Source of the DNA: Natranaeroarchaeum aerophilus
Lineage (GTDB): Archaea > Halobacteriota > Halobacteria > Halobacteriales > Natronoarchaeaceae
Reading direction: 5' to 3'
Assembly (NCBI RefSeq): GCF_023638055.1
Contig: NZ_JAKRVY010000002.1
Location: 416,124 to 480,123, forward strand
Length of the DNA stretch: 64,000 nt
Part shown: positions 19,038-28,403 of the stretch, piece by piece
Layout: every line of letters starts with the position of its first letter
How positions within the stretch are numbered: the first letter of the stretch is position 1
The notes under the pieces: model-generated
Told to the model about the DNA's origin: nothing
The model's input: only the letters and a program-made list of their open reading frames with translations
The model's database searches: none
Translations under genes and position numbers: made by a program

Positions 19038-22000
19038 CAGGCGCTCAAGCAACTCGATGGGATGTGGTGGCTTCTCGGTCGTCCGATCCCACTCTCCCAG
19101 CTGGCTCCGACAGGACGTCCCCGGCGTGGTGATGAGCTCGCCGTCGCTGCGCTCGACCTGATCGAAGAGGATCGAGCCGATCGCCCGGCTCATCGAGAAG
19201 TGTTCGGCCTCGTAGCCGAAGCTTCCGGCCATCCCACAGCAGCCGCTGTCGAGTTCGTCCACGTCGTAGCCCGCCCGTTCGAGGACAGTCGCGACGTGGT
19301 GGTCACGTTTCGTCGCTTTCTGGTGGCAGTGGCCGTGGTAGGTCACTGCGGCGTCACCGCCGGTCGGGACATCGAGCGCGAAACCATTCAGGTACTCCAT
19401 GATCCCGTAGCTGTTCCCGGCTACTCGCTCGACGTCCTCACCGTCCAGCAAGTCGAGATAGTCCGACTGGACCATTACGGCGTCGGAGGGCTCGATGAAG
19501 ACGACGTCCCAGCCGTCCTCGACGTCGGGCGCGAGTTCGGCGACGTTCTTCTCGGCGCGCTGGCGCGCCAGTCCGAGAAAGCCCTTCGAGAACGGCGGGC
19601 GACCGCTTCCGGTTACGTCCTCGGGGACCCTGACGTGGGCCCCGGCAGCTTCGAGGACGCGGATCGCCGCCAGCCCGATCTCGGGATCGCTATAGTTGGT
19701 GTACGTATCGGGGAACAACAGGACCTTCCGATCGGCTTCTTCCTCGCCCACTTCGACATCCCTGTCGGCCGCCTGGTCGACGAGCGAGCGGCGCTCGAAG
19801 GTCGGCAGGTTGCGCTCGCGAGCGATGCCGACGAGCTTCTCGGTCAGGATGCCCGAACCGGGGAGCTTTCCGAACCAGTTCGGCAGTGGGGCGATTGCGC
19901 TCCCGACCGTGGCGACGAGTTCGACGTTGGCGAACAGGCGATCGCGCAGGCTTGCCCCCTCGCGCTGGTGGTACTCGTGGGTCATCTCGGCTTTGAGCTT
20001 CGCCATGTCGACCTCGCTGGGACAGTCCCGTGCACAGCCCTTGCAGCCGATACACAGGTCGAGAACCTCGGTCACGAACTCGTCGGAGAACGCTTCGTCC
20101 TCGGGCAGTTCGCCGCTCATTGCGCGTCGGAGCGCGTTCGCCCGGCCGCGTGTGCTCGTGATCTCCTCGTCTGCGGCGCGGTAGGTCGGACACATCACGC
20201 CGCCGGTCGTCTCCTGACTCCCACGACAGTCCCCACAACCGTGACAGAGCTCTGCCATCCCCTGAAAGCCGTTCTCGTTCTCCCAGGACAGGACGGGATC
20301 GAATCCGGCCTCGAAGCTGTAGTCGGAGTCGAATCGGAGGTTCTCGGTCATGTCGGGTGCGGTCCGGTCGTGTCCCGGGCGGGAGCCACAGACCTGCCCC
20401 GGATTGAGCAGCCAGTCCGGGTCGAACGCCGCCTTCAGCTCCCGGAAGATGTCCCATACCTCGTCGCCGTAGAGCTTGCGGTTCCATCCCGTTCGGGCCC
20501 TGCCGTCGCCGTGTTCTCCCGAAATCGAGCCGTCGTGCTCGACGACGAGGTCGGTGACGGCGTCGGCGACTGCCTCCATTTGCTCGATTCCCCCTGCCGT
20601 CTTCGTATCGATCAGCGGGCGGATATGTAGACAGCCCGGCCCCGCGTGGCCGTAGAAACTGGCGAACGTGTCGTGCTCGGCCAGCACCTCCTGTACGTCT
20701 GCCACGTACTCTGGGAGGTTCTCCGGGGGGACGGCCGTATCCTCGATAAAGGAGATGTGTTTCGCGTCCGACGTCCGGGAGAGCAGGATCGGCAGGCCGG
20801 ACTTGCGGAGTTGCCAGAAGGTCGCGCGGCGCTCGGGCTCGTGGGCCTCCAGGGCGTCGAAGGCCGTGGTCGGCGCGTCGGTGCGGGCCGCCGCAGTCGG
20901 GGCTGGATTGCCCTCGGGCGTCACGCCGGGAACCCGGTCGGCGGACAGATCCGCGACGCGCTGGACTCCCTCGGCCTCGCTGTCGGCGTAGAACTCCACG
21001 AGCAGGGCCGTGTCGGTTCCAGCAGGGAGCATCCCGACGAGGTCGGCGAACTCCGCGGTCTCCCGCGCCAGATCGAGCAAGACGTCGTCGAGCACCTCCA
21101 CGGCAGCGGGATCGTGGTCGAGGATCGGCGCGACGTCCTCCATGGCGTGGCGTAACTCCTCGTAACACAGCAGCGCGACCGCCTTCGTTTCGGGAACCGG
21201 TTCCAGCGAGACCGTCGCCTCGGTGATGATCGCGAGGGTCCCCTCGCTTCCGGCGAGCAATCGCGCGAGGTTGACCGACCCATCCTCGGCCTCATCGAGG
21301 AGTCGGTCGAGGTTGTAGCCCGAGACGTTCCGCTTCAGCTGTGGGTACACCTCCCGGATCGATCCGCTGTGGGTATCGATGATCTCGACGACGCCCGCGT
21401 AGATCCGAGCTTTCGGGTCCCCGTCCGGATCCGCGCGCTCGCGGAGCGTCGACAGCGACACCTCGCCGAAGGTGGTGACGGTACCGTCTGCGAGGACGGC
21501 CTCGACCTCCTCGACGTAGGCGTCGGTCAGTCCGTATTTCAGCGAATGTGCACCGGTCGAGTTGTTACCGATCGCGCCGCCGATCGTGCTCCGGTTTCCC
21601 GCAGCCGGATCGGGCGCGAACTTCAGGTCGTGCGGTTCGAGCGAGCGATTGAGTTCGTCGACGATCGCCCCGGACTGAACGCGGGCGGTCTCCGTTTCGG
21701 CATCGATCGTCAGCAGGCCGTCCATGTGGCGTGTGAAGTCCAGCACGACCGCCTCGTTGACGGCCTGCCCGGCGAGGCTCGTCCCGCCGCCGCGAGGCAG
21801 AACCGGGATCTCCCGTCGCGCGCAGTAGGCCATTACCGTGGAGACATCGTCGGTTGAGTCCGGGTAGACGACGCCGATCGGCGTCACCTCGTAGGCGCTC
21901 GCGTCGGTAGCGTACAGCGACTTCGAGTACTCGTCGAACCGGACGTCGCCGTCGATACGCCGTTCGAGGTCGTCGACCAGTCCGCTCCGGCGAACCTCGT

Positions 22001-22061
22001 CGCTCCGGTAGTCGTACGATGCTCGCCGGTCGGCCGCGGGTGGGTGGAAGGAATCGCTCAT
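19032..22061 (-). CDS. FAD-linked oxidase with Fe-S and CCG domains (D-lactate/glycolate dehydrogenase type)
   Basis: A 1009-residue flavo-iron-sulfur enzyme. N-terminal half: FAD-binding-4 domain (PRGGGTSLAGQAV near residue 97; GNNSTGAHSLKYG near 165) and FAD-oxidase C domain (HGDGRARTGWNRKLYG). Middle: two cysteine clusters of 4Fe-4S type (CHGCGDC with a distal MCP, and CIGCKGCARDCP). C-terminal: CCG-type heterodisulfide-reductase-like domain with GHCHQKA and DSGCCGMAGSFGYE. This fusion is typical of respiratory 2-hydroxyacid dehydrogenases of the Dld/GlcD type. Lactate or glycolate are plausible substrates, unproven. Confidence 0.92.
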   Translation of the reverse strand: MSDSFHPPAADRRASYDYRSDEVRRSGLVDDLERRIDGDVRFDEYSKSLYATDASAYEVTPIGVVYPDSTDDVSTVMAYCARREIPVLPRGGGTSLAGQAVNEAVVLDFTRHMDGLLTIDAETETARVQSGAIVDELNRSLEPHDLKFAPDPAAGNRSTIGGAIGNNSTGAHSLKYGLTDAYVEEVEAVLADGTVTTFGEVSLSTLRERADPDGDPKARIYAGVVEIIDTHSGSIREVYPQLKRNVSGYNLDRLLDEAEDGSVNLARLLAGSEGTLAIITEATVSLEPVPETKAVALLCYEELRHAMEDVAPILDHDPAAVEVLDDVLLDLARETAEFADLVGMLPAGTDTALLVEFYADSEAEGVQRVADLSADRVPGVTPEGNPAPTAAARTDAPTTAFDALEAHEPERRATFWQLRKSGLPILLSRTSDAKHISFIEDTAVPPENLPEYVADVQEVLAEHDTFASFYGHAGPGCLHIRPLIDTKTAGGIEQMEAVADAVTDLVVEHDGSISGEHGDGRARTGWNRKLYGDEVWDIFRELKAAFDPDWLLNPGQVCGSRPGHDRTAPDMTENLRFDSDYSFEAGFDPVLSWENENGFQGMAELCHGCGDCRGSQETTGGVMCPTYRAADEEITSTRGRANALRRAMSGELPEDEAFSDEFVTEVLDLCIGCKGCARDCPSEVDMAKLKAEMTHEYHQREGASLRDRLFANVELVATVGSAIAPLPNWFGKLPGSGILTEKLVGIARERNLPTFERRSLVDQAADRDVEVGEEEADRKVLLFPDTYTNYSDPEIGLAAIRVLEAAGAHVRVPEDVTGSGRPPFSKGFLGLARQRAEKNVAELAPDVEDGWDVVFIEPSDAVMVQSDYLDLLDGEDVERVAGNSYGIMEYLNGFALDVPTGGDAAVTYHGHCHQKATKRDHHVATVLERAGYDVDELDSGCCGMAGSFGYEAEHFSMSRAIGSILFDQVERSDGELITTPGTSCRSQLGEWDRTTEKPPHPIELLERLL

Positions 22062-22295
22062 GGATGGTAGATCGAGTGAGAGAGCGCCAGTAGTAGGTGT
22101 ATATACAAACCTCTCGGTAATGAATGGTTCGGGACCTGCCCGTGGATGACCAATTCACTCGTCGATAGATCTCCAGTTTTATCTGAAAGCAAGTTACAAA
22201 CCGATAGCTGAGTGAGGTACTGTGTAACATGCTACCACGATATTGGCGGAGATACTGGCAAACAAATTATTACCCAGGGGGCCGTTACTCTTCGT

Positions 22296-22487
22296 ATGGA
22301 CACACGGATCCGAAAGCCACGGTCCCGCACATGTGAGCTCTGCGGTCGCCAGGAAGTCTGGAGCGACGAGAAAGGGACATGGAAGATCGTCACCGAGGAC
22401 GGCGAGCGGCAGGTTGGGGATCCACACTGCCTCCACGAGTGGGACATCACGGGTGCGTTCACGCCCATCGAGACGACCGACGCGTAG
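22296..22487 (+). CDS. HEWD family small zinc-type protein
   Basis: A 63-residue haloarchaeal protein starting at ATG 22296. It has CELCGRQEVW (CxxC), a second Cys in DPHCLHEWD and the HEWD sequence that names the family. Together the three Cys and nearby His could form a zinc site. The function of the family is unknown. A longer upstream in-frame start would add non-haloarchaeal-looking sequence and is not used. Confidence 0.85.
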   Translation: MDTRIRKPRSRTCELCGRQEVWSDEKGTWKIVTEDGERQVGDPHCLHEWDITGAFTPIETTDA

Positions 22488-22528
22488 GGCCAGCAGTCTT
22501 TTTGTGCGATCGCAAACACCGTCCAGCC

Positions 22529-22843
22529 ATGCCGACAGTCTACATCACCGCCCCGCCCGACGCGGCCGACGAGATCGCCCGAACACTGGTCGAGGAGCGA
22601 CTGGCCGCCTGCGTGAACCGGATCGACTGCGAATCGACGTATCGCTGGGACGGTGCGATCCACGAGGACGAAGAGGAGATACTGCTGGCGAAGACAACCG
22701 AGGCTGCGTATCCCAACCTTGTCGACCGCGTCGAGGCCATCCACCCCTACGATGTCCCGTGTATCGAACGCTTCGACGAAACTGGAATACTCGACGCATT
22801 TGCGAGCTGGCGCAACGCGTCGGTCGGGCCGTCGGACGCCTGA
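22529..22843 (+). CDS. cutA: CutA1 divalent-cation tolerance protein
   Basis: A 104-residue CutA1 protein starting at ATG 22529. Conserved features are the N-terminal MPTVYITAPP strand, the EERLAACVNRI segment, YRWDG-I, the E-E-I-L-L-A-K-T segment and HPYDVPCI near the C-terminus. CutA1 forms a PII-like trimer, and bacterial genetics links it to copper tolerance. Its molecular role in archaea is not established. It sits between the HEWD gene and rpl11. Confidence 0.95.
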   Translation: MPTVYITAPPDAADEIARTLVEERLAACVNRIDCESTYRWDGAIHEDEEEILLAKTTEAAYPNLVDRVEAIHPYDVPCIERFDETGILDAFASWRNASVGPSDA

Positions 22844-22952
22844 AAGGGACTTGCCCCCTCGTCCAACCCACCAATCGTGTGTGCATGTCACACAGTGTCT
22901 CTCCCGCGGCAGAAAGATAATCCTTAAAAATCACGCGGCGGTTCTACCCTAT

Positions 22953-23429
22953 ATGGCTGGAACTATCGAAGTACTCGTCCCCGGTGGCCAGGCCAACCCC
23001 GGCCCGCCGCTCGGCCCGGAGCTTGGCCCGACACCCGTGGACGTGCAGGCTGTCGTACAGCAGATCAACGACGAGACCGAAGCGTTCGACGGCACCGAGG
23101 TCCCCGTCACCGTCGAGTACGAGGAGGACGGCTCCTTTACGATCGAGGTGGGTGTCCCGCCGACCGCCGAACTGATCAAGGACGAAGCCGGCTTCGACAC
23201 CGGCAGCGGTGAGCCCCAGGAGACCTTCGTCGCGGATCTCTCGGTCGATCAGGTCAAACAGATCGCCGATCAGAAACATTCCGACCTGCTCTCGTACGAT
23301 CTGAAAAACGCCGCCAAGGAAGTTGTCGGCACCTGCACCTCGCTGGGCGTCACCATCGAGGGCGAGAACCCGCGAGAGTTCAAAGAGCGCATCGACGCCG
23401 GCGAGTACGACGATCAGTTCACAGCGTAA
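22953..23429 (+). CDS. rpl11: Ribosomal protein uL11
   Basis: A 158-residue archaeal uL11. The N-terminal domain starts MAGTIEVLVPGGQANPGPPLGP and the C-terminal RNA-binding domain includes TAELIKDEAG and the GTCTSLGVTIEG segment. uL11 binds the GTPase-associated region of 23S rRNA together with uL10. TCCTTAAAAATC at 22921-22932 lies about 26 bases before ATG 22953, consistent with a leaderless transcript. The gene is about 2.5 kb upstream of rpl1-rpl10-rpl12, separated by unrelated genes. Confidence 0.98.
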   Translation: MAGTIEVLVPGGQANPGPPLGPELGPTPVDVQAVVQQINDETEAFDGTEVPVTVEYEEDGSFTIEVGVPPTAELIKDEAGFDTGSGEPQETFVADLSVDQVKQIADQKHSDLLSYDLKNAAKEVVGTCTSLGVTIEGENPREFKERIDAGEYDDQFTA

Positions 23430-23483
23430 TCGTCACCCGTTCTCATCGACCGCTTTTAGGTTCCCCGCCCGATAGGTACGGGT

Positions 23484-23939
23484 ATGGCAGAACCAGCAGC
23501 GCGCGACGATTCCGACCGCGCGGTCGACCCCGAGCATCTGGCGGGACCGACGCTTCTGTTCGACGGCGTCTGTAACCTCTGTAATGCGTCGGTCCAGTTT
23601 GTCATCGAGCGCGACGATGAGGGGGTCTTTTCGTTTGCCTCCCTGCAGTGGGAGAGCGCCGATGCCCTGCTGGATGCCGTCGGCGCACCACACGGCGACC
23701 TCGACTCGGTCGTCCTGATCGAGAACGGCGAGTACTACCGCAAGTCCTCGGCGGCGATCCGGGTGGGCCGTCACCTCGGACTACCGTGGTCGCTGCTCTC
23801 CGTCGGGCGGATCCTGCCGAAACGGGTCAGGGATCGTATCTACGATTTCGTCGCCGACAACCGGTATCGCTGGTTCGGCAAAAAAGAGCAGTGCATGATC
23901 CCCGACGAGGACGTTTCCGGTCGGTTTCTGGACGACTGA
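23484..23939 (+). CDS. DCC1-like thiol-disulfide oxidoreductase (DUF393)
   Basis: A 151-residue DCC-family protein. The signature D-G-V-C-N-L-C-N (CxxC) follows TLLFD near residue 29, and the C-terminal segment YDFVADNRYRWFGK with KKEQCMIP is typical. The family has a thioredoxin-like fold and is predicted to be a thiol-disulfide oxidoreductase. Its partner is not known. It stands alone between rpl11 and a convergent lipoprotein gene. Confidence 0.9.
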   Translation: MAEPAARDDSDRAVDPEHLAGPTLLFDGVCNLCNASVQFVIERDDEGVFSFASLQWESADALLDAVGAPHGDLDSVVLIENGEYYRKSSAAIRVGRHLGLPWSLLSVGRILPKRVRDRIYDFVADNRYRWFGKKEQCMIPDEDVSGRFLDD

Positions 23940-24010
23940 AAGCTACAATTTCCGGTAGACCAATCAGATGACAGTCGCCGTTATCGATACGGCACGGTTA
24001 CAATTTTTAG

Positions 24011-24024
24011 AATGTGTACACATT
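24011..24024. repeat. 14-bp perfect palindrome in convergent intergenic gap
   Basis: AATGTGTACACATT is a perfect 14-base palindrome in the 157-base gap between two convergent genes. A TACAAT sequence just upstream (around 23998) and ATTGTA at the palindrome's 3' edge (24022-24027) widen the symmetry. There is no start codon to regulate nearby. It may be a terminator-associated structure or a stray operator. Confidence 0.5.
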
Positions 24025-24096
24025 GTAGAAAGATATTGACACAGCAACTAGTTCCCAACGACCGAAGCACATCGCCTGATCCGGCACTCCCGAGAC

Positions 24097-25356
24097 TCAG
24101 TGACGCTCGTCGGGACCGATCGCGAACACAGTAGACGGGTCGTCAGAACTGTCCGGTCGGGAGACAAAGAGCATATCGTCGACGACTGCGATCTCACTCA
24201 GTTGCGCGGTTTCGAACGGAGTCCCCTGATCGCTTTCCACAGTTGTGGTCTCCACGGACAGTGTCGCTCGTTCTTCACCCGTCCCGGTGTCGATCGCGCT
24301 CAGTTCGCCATCTGCCGTCGCATAGAGGGTCCCGTCGCCGAGCGCGATCTGGTCATTCGGGACATTGTGAACGGAATCGATACGTTCCCCGGAACTGCTG
24401 TCGATCAGCTCGATGCGGCTCGTCCCAGCGTACACGACATCCTCACCGACTGCGAGATCCGAGGCCACGCTCGGGGACTCGAACTGCCAGTCGAGTACTC
24501 CATCGCTGTCGAACGCTGTCAGGACGCCGTCGTCCGTACCGACGATGATTCGATCGTCGCCCACGACCGGGCCACACGCGAGTGGTGCCTCCAGGGCGTC
24601 GAAGGGGTCCGTCCACAGCCGTTCGCCCTCCGTGATCGAATCGGCTACCAGACGGTCACCGATCGAGACAAAGGCGGCGTCGTCATCACAGGCGAGCTGG
24701 AAGTGTGGAATGAGCCGCTCGCCGTCGCCGTCCCGAACCCGTTTGGACCAGTGCATCGTCCCGTCGTCGATATCGTAACTGGAGAGCACTAGCCCGTAGC
24801 CCCCGCCCGATATATCGACGTCGAGGACACACACGCGGGAACCGACGACTGCGATGCGCTCCGGCCTGTCGCCCTCGACAGCTGTTCGCCAGCGCTCCGT
24901 GCCGTCATCAAGCCCGACACAGCGAAGAATGGGTTCGCGGGCCGCATCGTCGACGTCGAGGAGCACCGCGACGTCTTTTGCGATCGCCTCGACGCTCCCA
25001 CTCGCTCCGTCGAGCGGTGTATCGACCCACTCACCGGTGGCTGCTTCCCGTGTCCGTACATGCATATCCTGACCCTGGGTCGTGTAAACGATACTGTTCC
25101 CGATGATCGGATCACCGAAGATCTGATTCTCCGCTTCCCAGAGGCCCGTCAGTTCGTCGACCGGACCCGGTGCGTCCGCCCGTCGCGTGTTTTCGGCATC
25201 GAACCCGTGGGTTGGCCATGCTCCCTCGATCCGTGCATCGGCTCGTTCGGCAGCCGGTTCCGGCGCATCTTCCCATACCCCAAAGGCGTCTGTACAGCCT
25301 GCGGTAGGGACTGTGGCAGCTGTGCCGAGACCCATCAGATATTCACGACGGCGCAT
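24097..25356 (-). CDS. PQQ-like beta-propeller lipoprotein
   Basis: A 419-residue exported lipoprotein with an N-terminal RRREYLMG Tat motif and lipobox ending at Cys21. The rest is a series of PQQ/YVTN-type propeller blades: repeated segments in which a Trp or Tyr, Asp/Gly turns and VYAGT, VVGSRVCVLD or LYATADG strands recur. These proteins resemble BamB or PQQ-dehydrogenase propellers but no cofactor-binding Trp-docking set is evident. A binding or scaffold role outside the membrane is likely; the ligand is unknown. Confidence 0.85.
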   Translation of the reverse strand: MRRREYLMGLGTAATVPTAGCTDAFGVWEDAPEPAAERADARIEGAWPTHGFDAENTRRADAPGPVDELTGLWEAENQIFGDPIIGNSIVYTTQGQDMHVRTREAATGEWVDTPLDGASGSVEAIAKDVAVLLDVDDAAREPILRCVGLDDGTERWRTAVEGDRPERIAVVGSRVCVLDVDISGGGYGLVLSSYDIDDGTMHWSKRVRDGDGERLIPHFQLACDDDAAFVSIGDRLVADSITEGERLWTDPFDALEAPLACGPVVGDDRIIVGTDDGVLTAFDSDGVLDWQFESPSVASDLAVGEDVVYAGTSRIELIDSSSGERIDSVHNVPNDQIALGDGTLYATADGELSAIDTGTGEERATLSVETTTVESDQGTPFETAQLSEIAVVDDMLFVSRPDSSDDPSTVFAIGPDERH

Positions 25357-25576
25357 CTGTAGTTAATCTTATACCAAATCATTTGAATCTGCTGTCTGAC
25401 TCGTACAATGCGCCAAGCCGTGAGACTGGCCGCCATCGAGGAAGTCGACGTGATCGCTGAACTGGACGAACTCGGCGTGAGCAGTGCTGTCCGGGGGAGT
25501 CTCGTAGTACCGGTCGGAACACGCCGGGCTACAGGCCCCCGTGCATATGCTTCTGGTCGTTGCAGCGTAGCCCACG

Positions 25577-25843
25577 ATGTCCAGAGAAATCGAGTTCGAG
25601 CGGGACACGAGCCGGGACGAGGTCGCCAATCAGCTGGAAGCGTTCGCCGAACGTCTGCGCGGGGACGAGCCGATTCGGATCACCATCGAGGAGCGATCGT
25701 TCACCGTCGATCCGCCCGAAACCGTCGAGTTCGAGATCGAAGTCGATGACGAGGGAGAGACGATCGGCGAGGACGTCGAACGAAGTATCGAACTGGAAAT
25801 CGAGTGGGAGACAAGAGAAGGTGAAGAAGAGTTACCGGAGTAG
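25577..25843 (+). CDS. Amphi-Trp domain protein
   Basis: An 88-residue acidic protein matching the haloarchaeal/bacterial amphi-Trp domain. The N-terminal helix SRDEVANQLEAFAERLR is followed by a three-strand sheet ending in a segment with a conserved Trp (IELEIEWETR). The family is small, widespread and of unknown function. The 220 bases upstream (25357-25576) hold no gene I can support, and a short open frame there lacks coding character beyond its first 30 codons. Confidence 0.88.
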   Translation: MSREIEFERDTSRDEVANQLEAFAERLRGDEPIRITIEERSFTVDPPETVEFEIEVDDEGETIGEDVERSIELEIEWETREGEEELPE

Positions 25844-25892
25844 TCCGTATAGAGACGTCCTGTCCCGTCTCAGTCGCTTCCGTAACGACGAG

Positions 25893-25986
25893 TTTAAGTG
25901 TCGCATGGGACTCGGTACGAGTGAGACAGGCTATGCCTGTTTCACTGACCCGTAGGAGCATACCCTGCGTACTACGGAGGTGAACG
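25893..25986 (+). promoter_or_regulatory. rpl1 operon promoter and structured leader
   Basis: TTTAAGT (25893-25899) is a probable TATA box that predicts a transcript start near 25920. The leader of about 66 bases then folds into two stems. The first is an 11-bp hairpin, 25921-25931 with 25935-25945, with a 3-base loop and one G-U pair. The second pairs CCGTAG (25950-25955) with CTACGG (25972-25977). The ribosome-binding site GGAGGTGA (25976-25983) overlaps the second stem. Archaeal uL1 is known to repress its own operon by binding an rRNA-like mRNA structure, and this leader is the natural candidate site. Confidence 0.65.
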
Positions 25987-26625
25987 ATGGCAGATCAGGA
26001 ACTAGAGCAAGCAGTGTCGCGCGCACTCGAGGACGCCCCGGAGCGGAATTTCCGTGAAACGGTCGACCTCGCAGTCAATCTGCGCGATCTTGACCTTAAC
26101 GAACCGTCGAATCGTGTCGACGAGTCCGTGGTCCTGCCCAGCGGAACTGGCCAGGAGACGCGGATCGTTGTAATCGCCGAGGGCGAAACGGGCCTTCGAG
26201 CAGAGGACGTCGCCGACGACGTACTGGATGGTGACGACCTCGCCGATCTGGGAGACGACGACGACGCGGCGAAGGATCTCGCCGAGGAGACCGACTTCTT
26301 CATCGCGGAGGAATCCAGGATGCAGGACGTCGGTCGCTATCTCGGTACGATTCTCGGGCCTCGCGGTAAGATGCCCGAGCCGCTGTCGCCAGACGACGAC
26401 GTCGTCGAAGTCGTCAACCGGATGAAAAACACGGTGCAGATCCGTAGCGGTGACCGACGCACGTTCCACACGCGCGTCGGTGCCGAGGACATGGGCGCAG
26501 AGGAGATCGCCGACAACATCGACGTGATCCTCCGCCGTCTCCACGCGGATCTCGAGAAAGGCCCGCTCAACCTGGACTCCGTCTACGTGAAGACGACGAT
26601 GGGTCCGTCCGTCGAGGTGGCCTGA
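25987..26625 (+). CDS. rpl1: Ribosomal protein uL1
   Basis: A 212-residue archaeal uL1. Domain I is the N- and C-terminal part and domain II the inserted middle part. [11 protein letters not shown] near residue 120 is the conserved signature, followed by the [11 protein letters not shown] ending. uL1 forms the L1 stalk on 23S rRNA and in archaea also represses its own operon. It is first in rpl1-rpl10-rpl12 with a strong GGAGGTGA site ahead of ATG 25987. Confidence 0.98.
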   Translation: MADQELEQAVSRALEDAPERNFRETVDLAVNLRDLDLNEPSNRVDESVVLPSGTGQETRIVVIAEGETGLRAEDVADDVLDGDDLADLGDDDDAAKDLAEETDFFIAEESRMQDVGRYLGTILGPRGKMPEPLSPDDDVVEVVNRMKNTVQIRSGDRRTFHTRVGAEDMGAEEIADNIDVILRRLHADLEKGPLNLDSVYVKTTMGPSVEVA

Positions 26626-26626
26626 T

Positions 26627-27673
26627 ATGAGCGCCGAAGCAGAACGAAAAACCGAGAACCTACCCGAGTGGAAACAGGTAGAAGTCGACGCGCTCGTCGA
26701 GGTCATCGAGAGCTACGACAGCGTCGGCGTCGTCAACATCGCGGGGATCCCCTCGCGACAGCTTCAGGACATGCGTCGTGACCTGCACGGGAGCGCCGAA
26801 CTGCGCGTCAGCCGGAACACGCTGCTCGCGCGAGCGCTCGACGAGGTCGGCGACGGCATCGAGGAGCTGACCGACCACATCGAGGGGCAGGTCGGCCTGA
26901 TCGGGACCAACGACAACCCGTTCGGGCTGTACCAGCAACTCGAAGAGTCGAAGACGCCCGCACCGATCGGTGCTGGCGAGATCGCGCCGAACGATATCGT
27001 CATCCCCGAGGGTGACACCGGTGTCGATCCGGGGCCGTTCGTCGGCGACCTGCAGACGGTCGGCGCGTCGGCACGAATCCAGGACGGTTCGATCAAGGTC
27101 ACCGAGGACTCCACAGTGCTCGAAGCCGGAGAGGAAGTCTCCGCGGACCTTTCGAACGTCCTCAACGAGCTGGGTATCGAACCCAAGGAAGTCGGACTCG
27201 ACCTGCGCTCGGTGTTCTCCGAGGGCGTCATGTTCGCGCCGGAAGACCTCGACATCGACGTCGAGCAGTACCGCGCGGACGTCGAGACGGCTGCCGCTCG
27301 TGCACGGAACCTCGCACTCAACGCCGAGTACCCCACCTCGACCACTGCGCCGACGCTCATCGCGAAGGCGACTGGCGAGGCAAAGAGTCTGGGTATTCAG
27401 GCGTCGATCGAGAGCCCCGACCTCGCTGGCGATCTCGTGAGCAAGGCCGACGGGCAGGTCCGTGCGCTCGCCGCGCAGATCGACGACACGGAAGCGCTCC
27501 CCGAGGAACTGCAGGACGTCGAAGCGCCTGCCCCAGCCGAGGAGGAGACTGAGGAATCGGACGACGAAGAAACCGCGGACGAGACCGAGGACGCAGACGA
27601 AGATGCCGCCGACGACGATGACGACGACGGCGACGACGATGCTGCGGCCGGTCTCGGCGATATGTTTGGGTAA
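26627..27673 (+). CDS. rpl10: Ribosomal protein uL10 (P0)
   Basis: A 348-residue archaeal uL10/P0 with the rRNA-binding N-terminal domain, the archaeal insertion domain (about 110-180), the helical spine that binds L12/P1 dimers and a very acidic Glu/Asp-rich hinge (about 300-340). The end GLGDMFG is nearly the same as that of uL12. The start lies one base after the rpl1 stop. It forms the base of the GTPase stalk. Confidence 0.98.
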   Translation: MSAEAERKTENLPEWKQVEVDALVEVIESYDSVGVVNIAGIPSRQLQDMRRDLHGSAELRVSRNTLLARALDEVGDGIEELTDHIEGQVGLIGTNDNPFGLYQQLEESKTPAPIGAGEIAPNDIVIPEGDTGVDPGPFVGDLQTVGASARIQDGSIKVTEDSTVLEAGEEVSADLSNVLNELGIEPKEVGLDLRSVFSEGVMFAPEDLDIDVEQYRADVETAAARARNLALNAEYPTSTTAPTLIAKATGEAKSLGIQASIESPDLAGDLVSKADGQVRALAAQIDDTEALPEELQDVEAPAPAEEETEESDDEETADETEDADEDAADDDDDDGDDDAAAGLGDMFG

Positions 27674-27679
27674 CCAACA

Positions 27680-28033
27680 ATGGAATACGTTTACGCAGCA
27701 CTCATCCTGAACGAGACGGGCGAAGAGATCAACGAAGACAACCTTACCGGCGTCCTCGAGGCCGCTGGCGTCGATGTGGAGGAATCCCGAGTCAAGGCGC
27801 TTGTCGCCGCGCTCGAAGACGTCGACATCGACGAGGCAGTCGCCGATGCCGCAGCCGTCCCCGCCGGGGGCGCAGCGGCAGGCGGTGCCGCGGCGGGAGC
27901 CGCCGACGAGGCAGCCGACGATGAGGCCGACGAGGCCGAGGAAGGCGAAGAAGACCTTCCGGACACGACCGACGATGACGACGACGAGGACGACGACGCC
28001 GACGGCGAGGGCCTCGGCGAGCTGTTCGGTTAA
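27680..28033 (+). CDS. rpl12: Ribosomal protein P1 (archaeal L12)
   Basis: A 117-residue archaeal stalk protein. The N-terminal dimerisation domain ([14 protein letters not shown] onward) is followed by an Ala/Gly-rich hinge, a Glu/Asp-rich tail and the GEGLGELFG terminus that contacts translation factors. It starts 6 bases after rpl10 and ends the operon. Copies form the lateral stalk on uL10. Confidence 0.98.
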   Translation: MEYVYAALILNETGEEINEDNLTGVLEAAGVDVEESRVKALVAALEDVDIDEAVADAAAVPAGGAAAGGAAAGAADEAADDEADEAEEGEEDLPDTTDDDDDEDDDADGEGLGELFG

Positions 28034-28050
28034 ATCCGTCGCCAAACCGA

Positions 28051-28064
28051 CTCCATTTTTTGAC
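28051..28064 (+). terminator. T-run terminator after rpl12
   Basis: CTCCATTTTTTG lies about 20 bases after the rpl12 stop and contains six T residues (28056-28061). Archaeal transcripts commonly end at such T-runs without a required hairpin. It fits the end of the stalk-protein operon. Confidence 0.45.
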
Positions 28065-28183
28065 GTCACGGTTCGTAGCCCCGGCTCTATCGGGCTATAC
28101 CCGGATCACTCGCGCCGCCGATACACTCTGACATCTGACACCCATAGATTCAGTTTTCTGTACGGGAACTGACTAGTCGAACG

Positions 28184-28297
28184 ATGACCGACCCCGAGCC
28201 GGAGCAGGAGGGCGAAGAGCGAGACTCACAGGAACAGCGGGATAGCCGACTCGGCTGGGCCCTAGACAAGTTGCTCGATCTCCTGGGACTGATCTGA
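28184..28297 (+). CDS. Possible acidic microprotein, 37 aa
   Basis: A 37-codon open frame from ATG 28184. Residues 1-22 are almost entirely charged (Glu, Asp, Gln, Arg) and residues 23-37 (LGWALDKLLDLLGLI) form an amphipathic or membrane-associating helix. Amino-acid composition is haloarchaeal and the frame is isolated between rpl12 and folD. I recognise no family, and so short a frame could be chance. Confidence 0.4.
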   Translation: MTDPEPEQEGEERDSQEQRDSRLGWALDKLLDLLGLI

Positions 28298-28403
28298 CCG
28301 CCCTTCGAATATGCTCACAATCTTGTATATAGTTGGTTCGGACAGCCACGAGATACGCACGAATCCGGGGGATTGAAGGCCGCCGCGGGCGGTCGTACAG
28401 ATA

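Noticed and set aside
25408..25749. 113-codon frame before the amphi-Trp gene
   Set aside because: Its first 30 codons are acidic, but the rest overlaps the amphi-Trp gene in another frame and is Arg-rich; not convincing.
26660..28069. A 469-codon frame antisense to rpl10-rpl12
   Set aside because: It exists because the acidic Glu/Asp codons read as Val/Phe/Leu-rich sequence on the other strand; no independent evidence.
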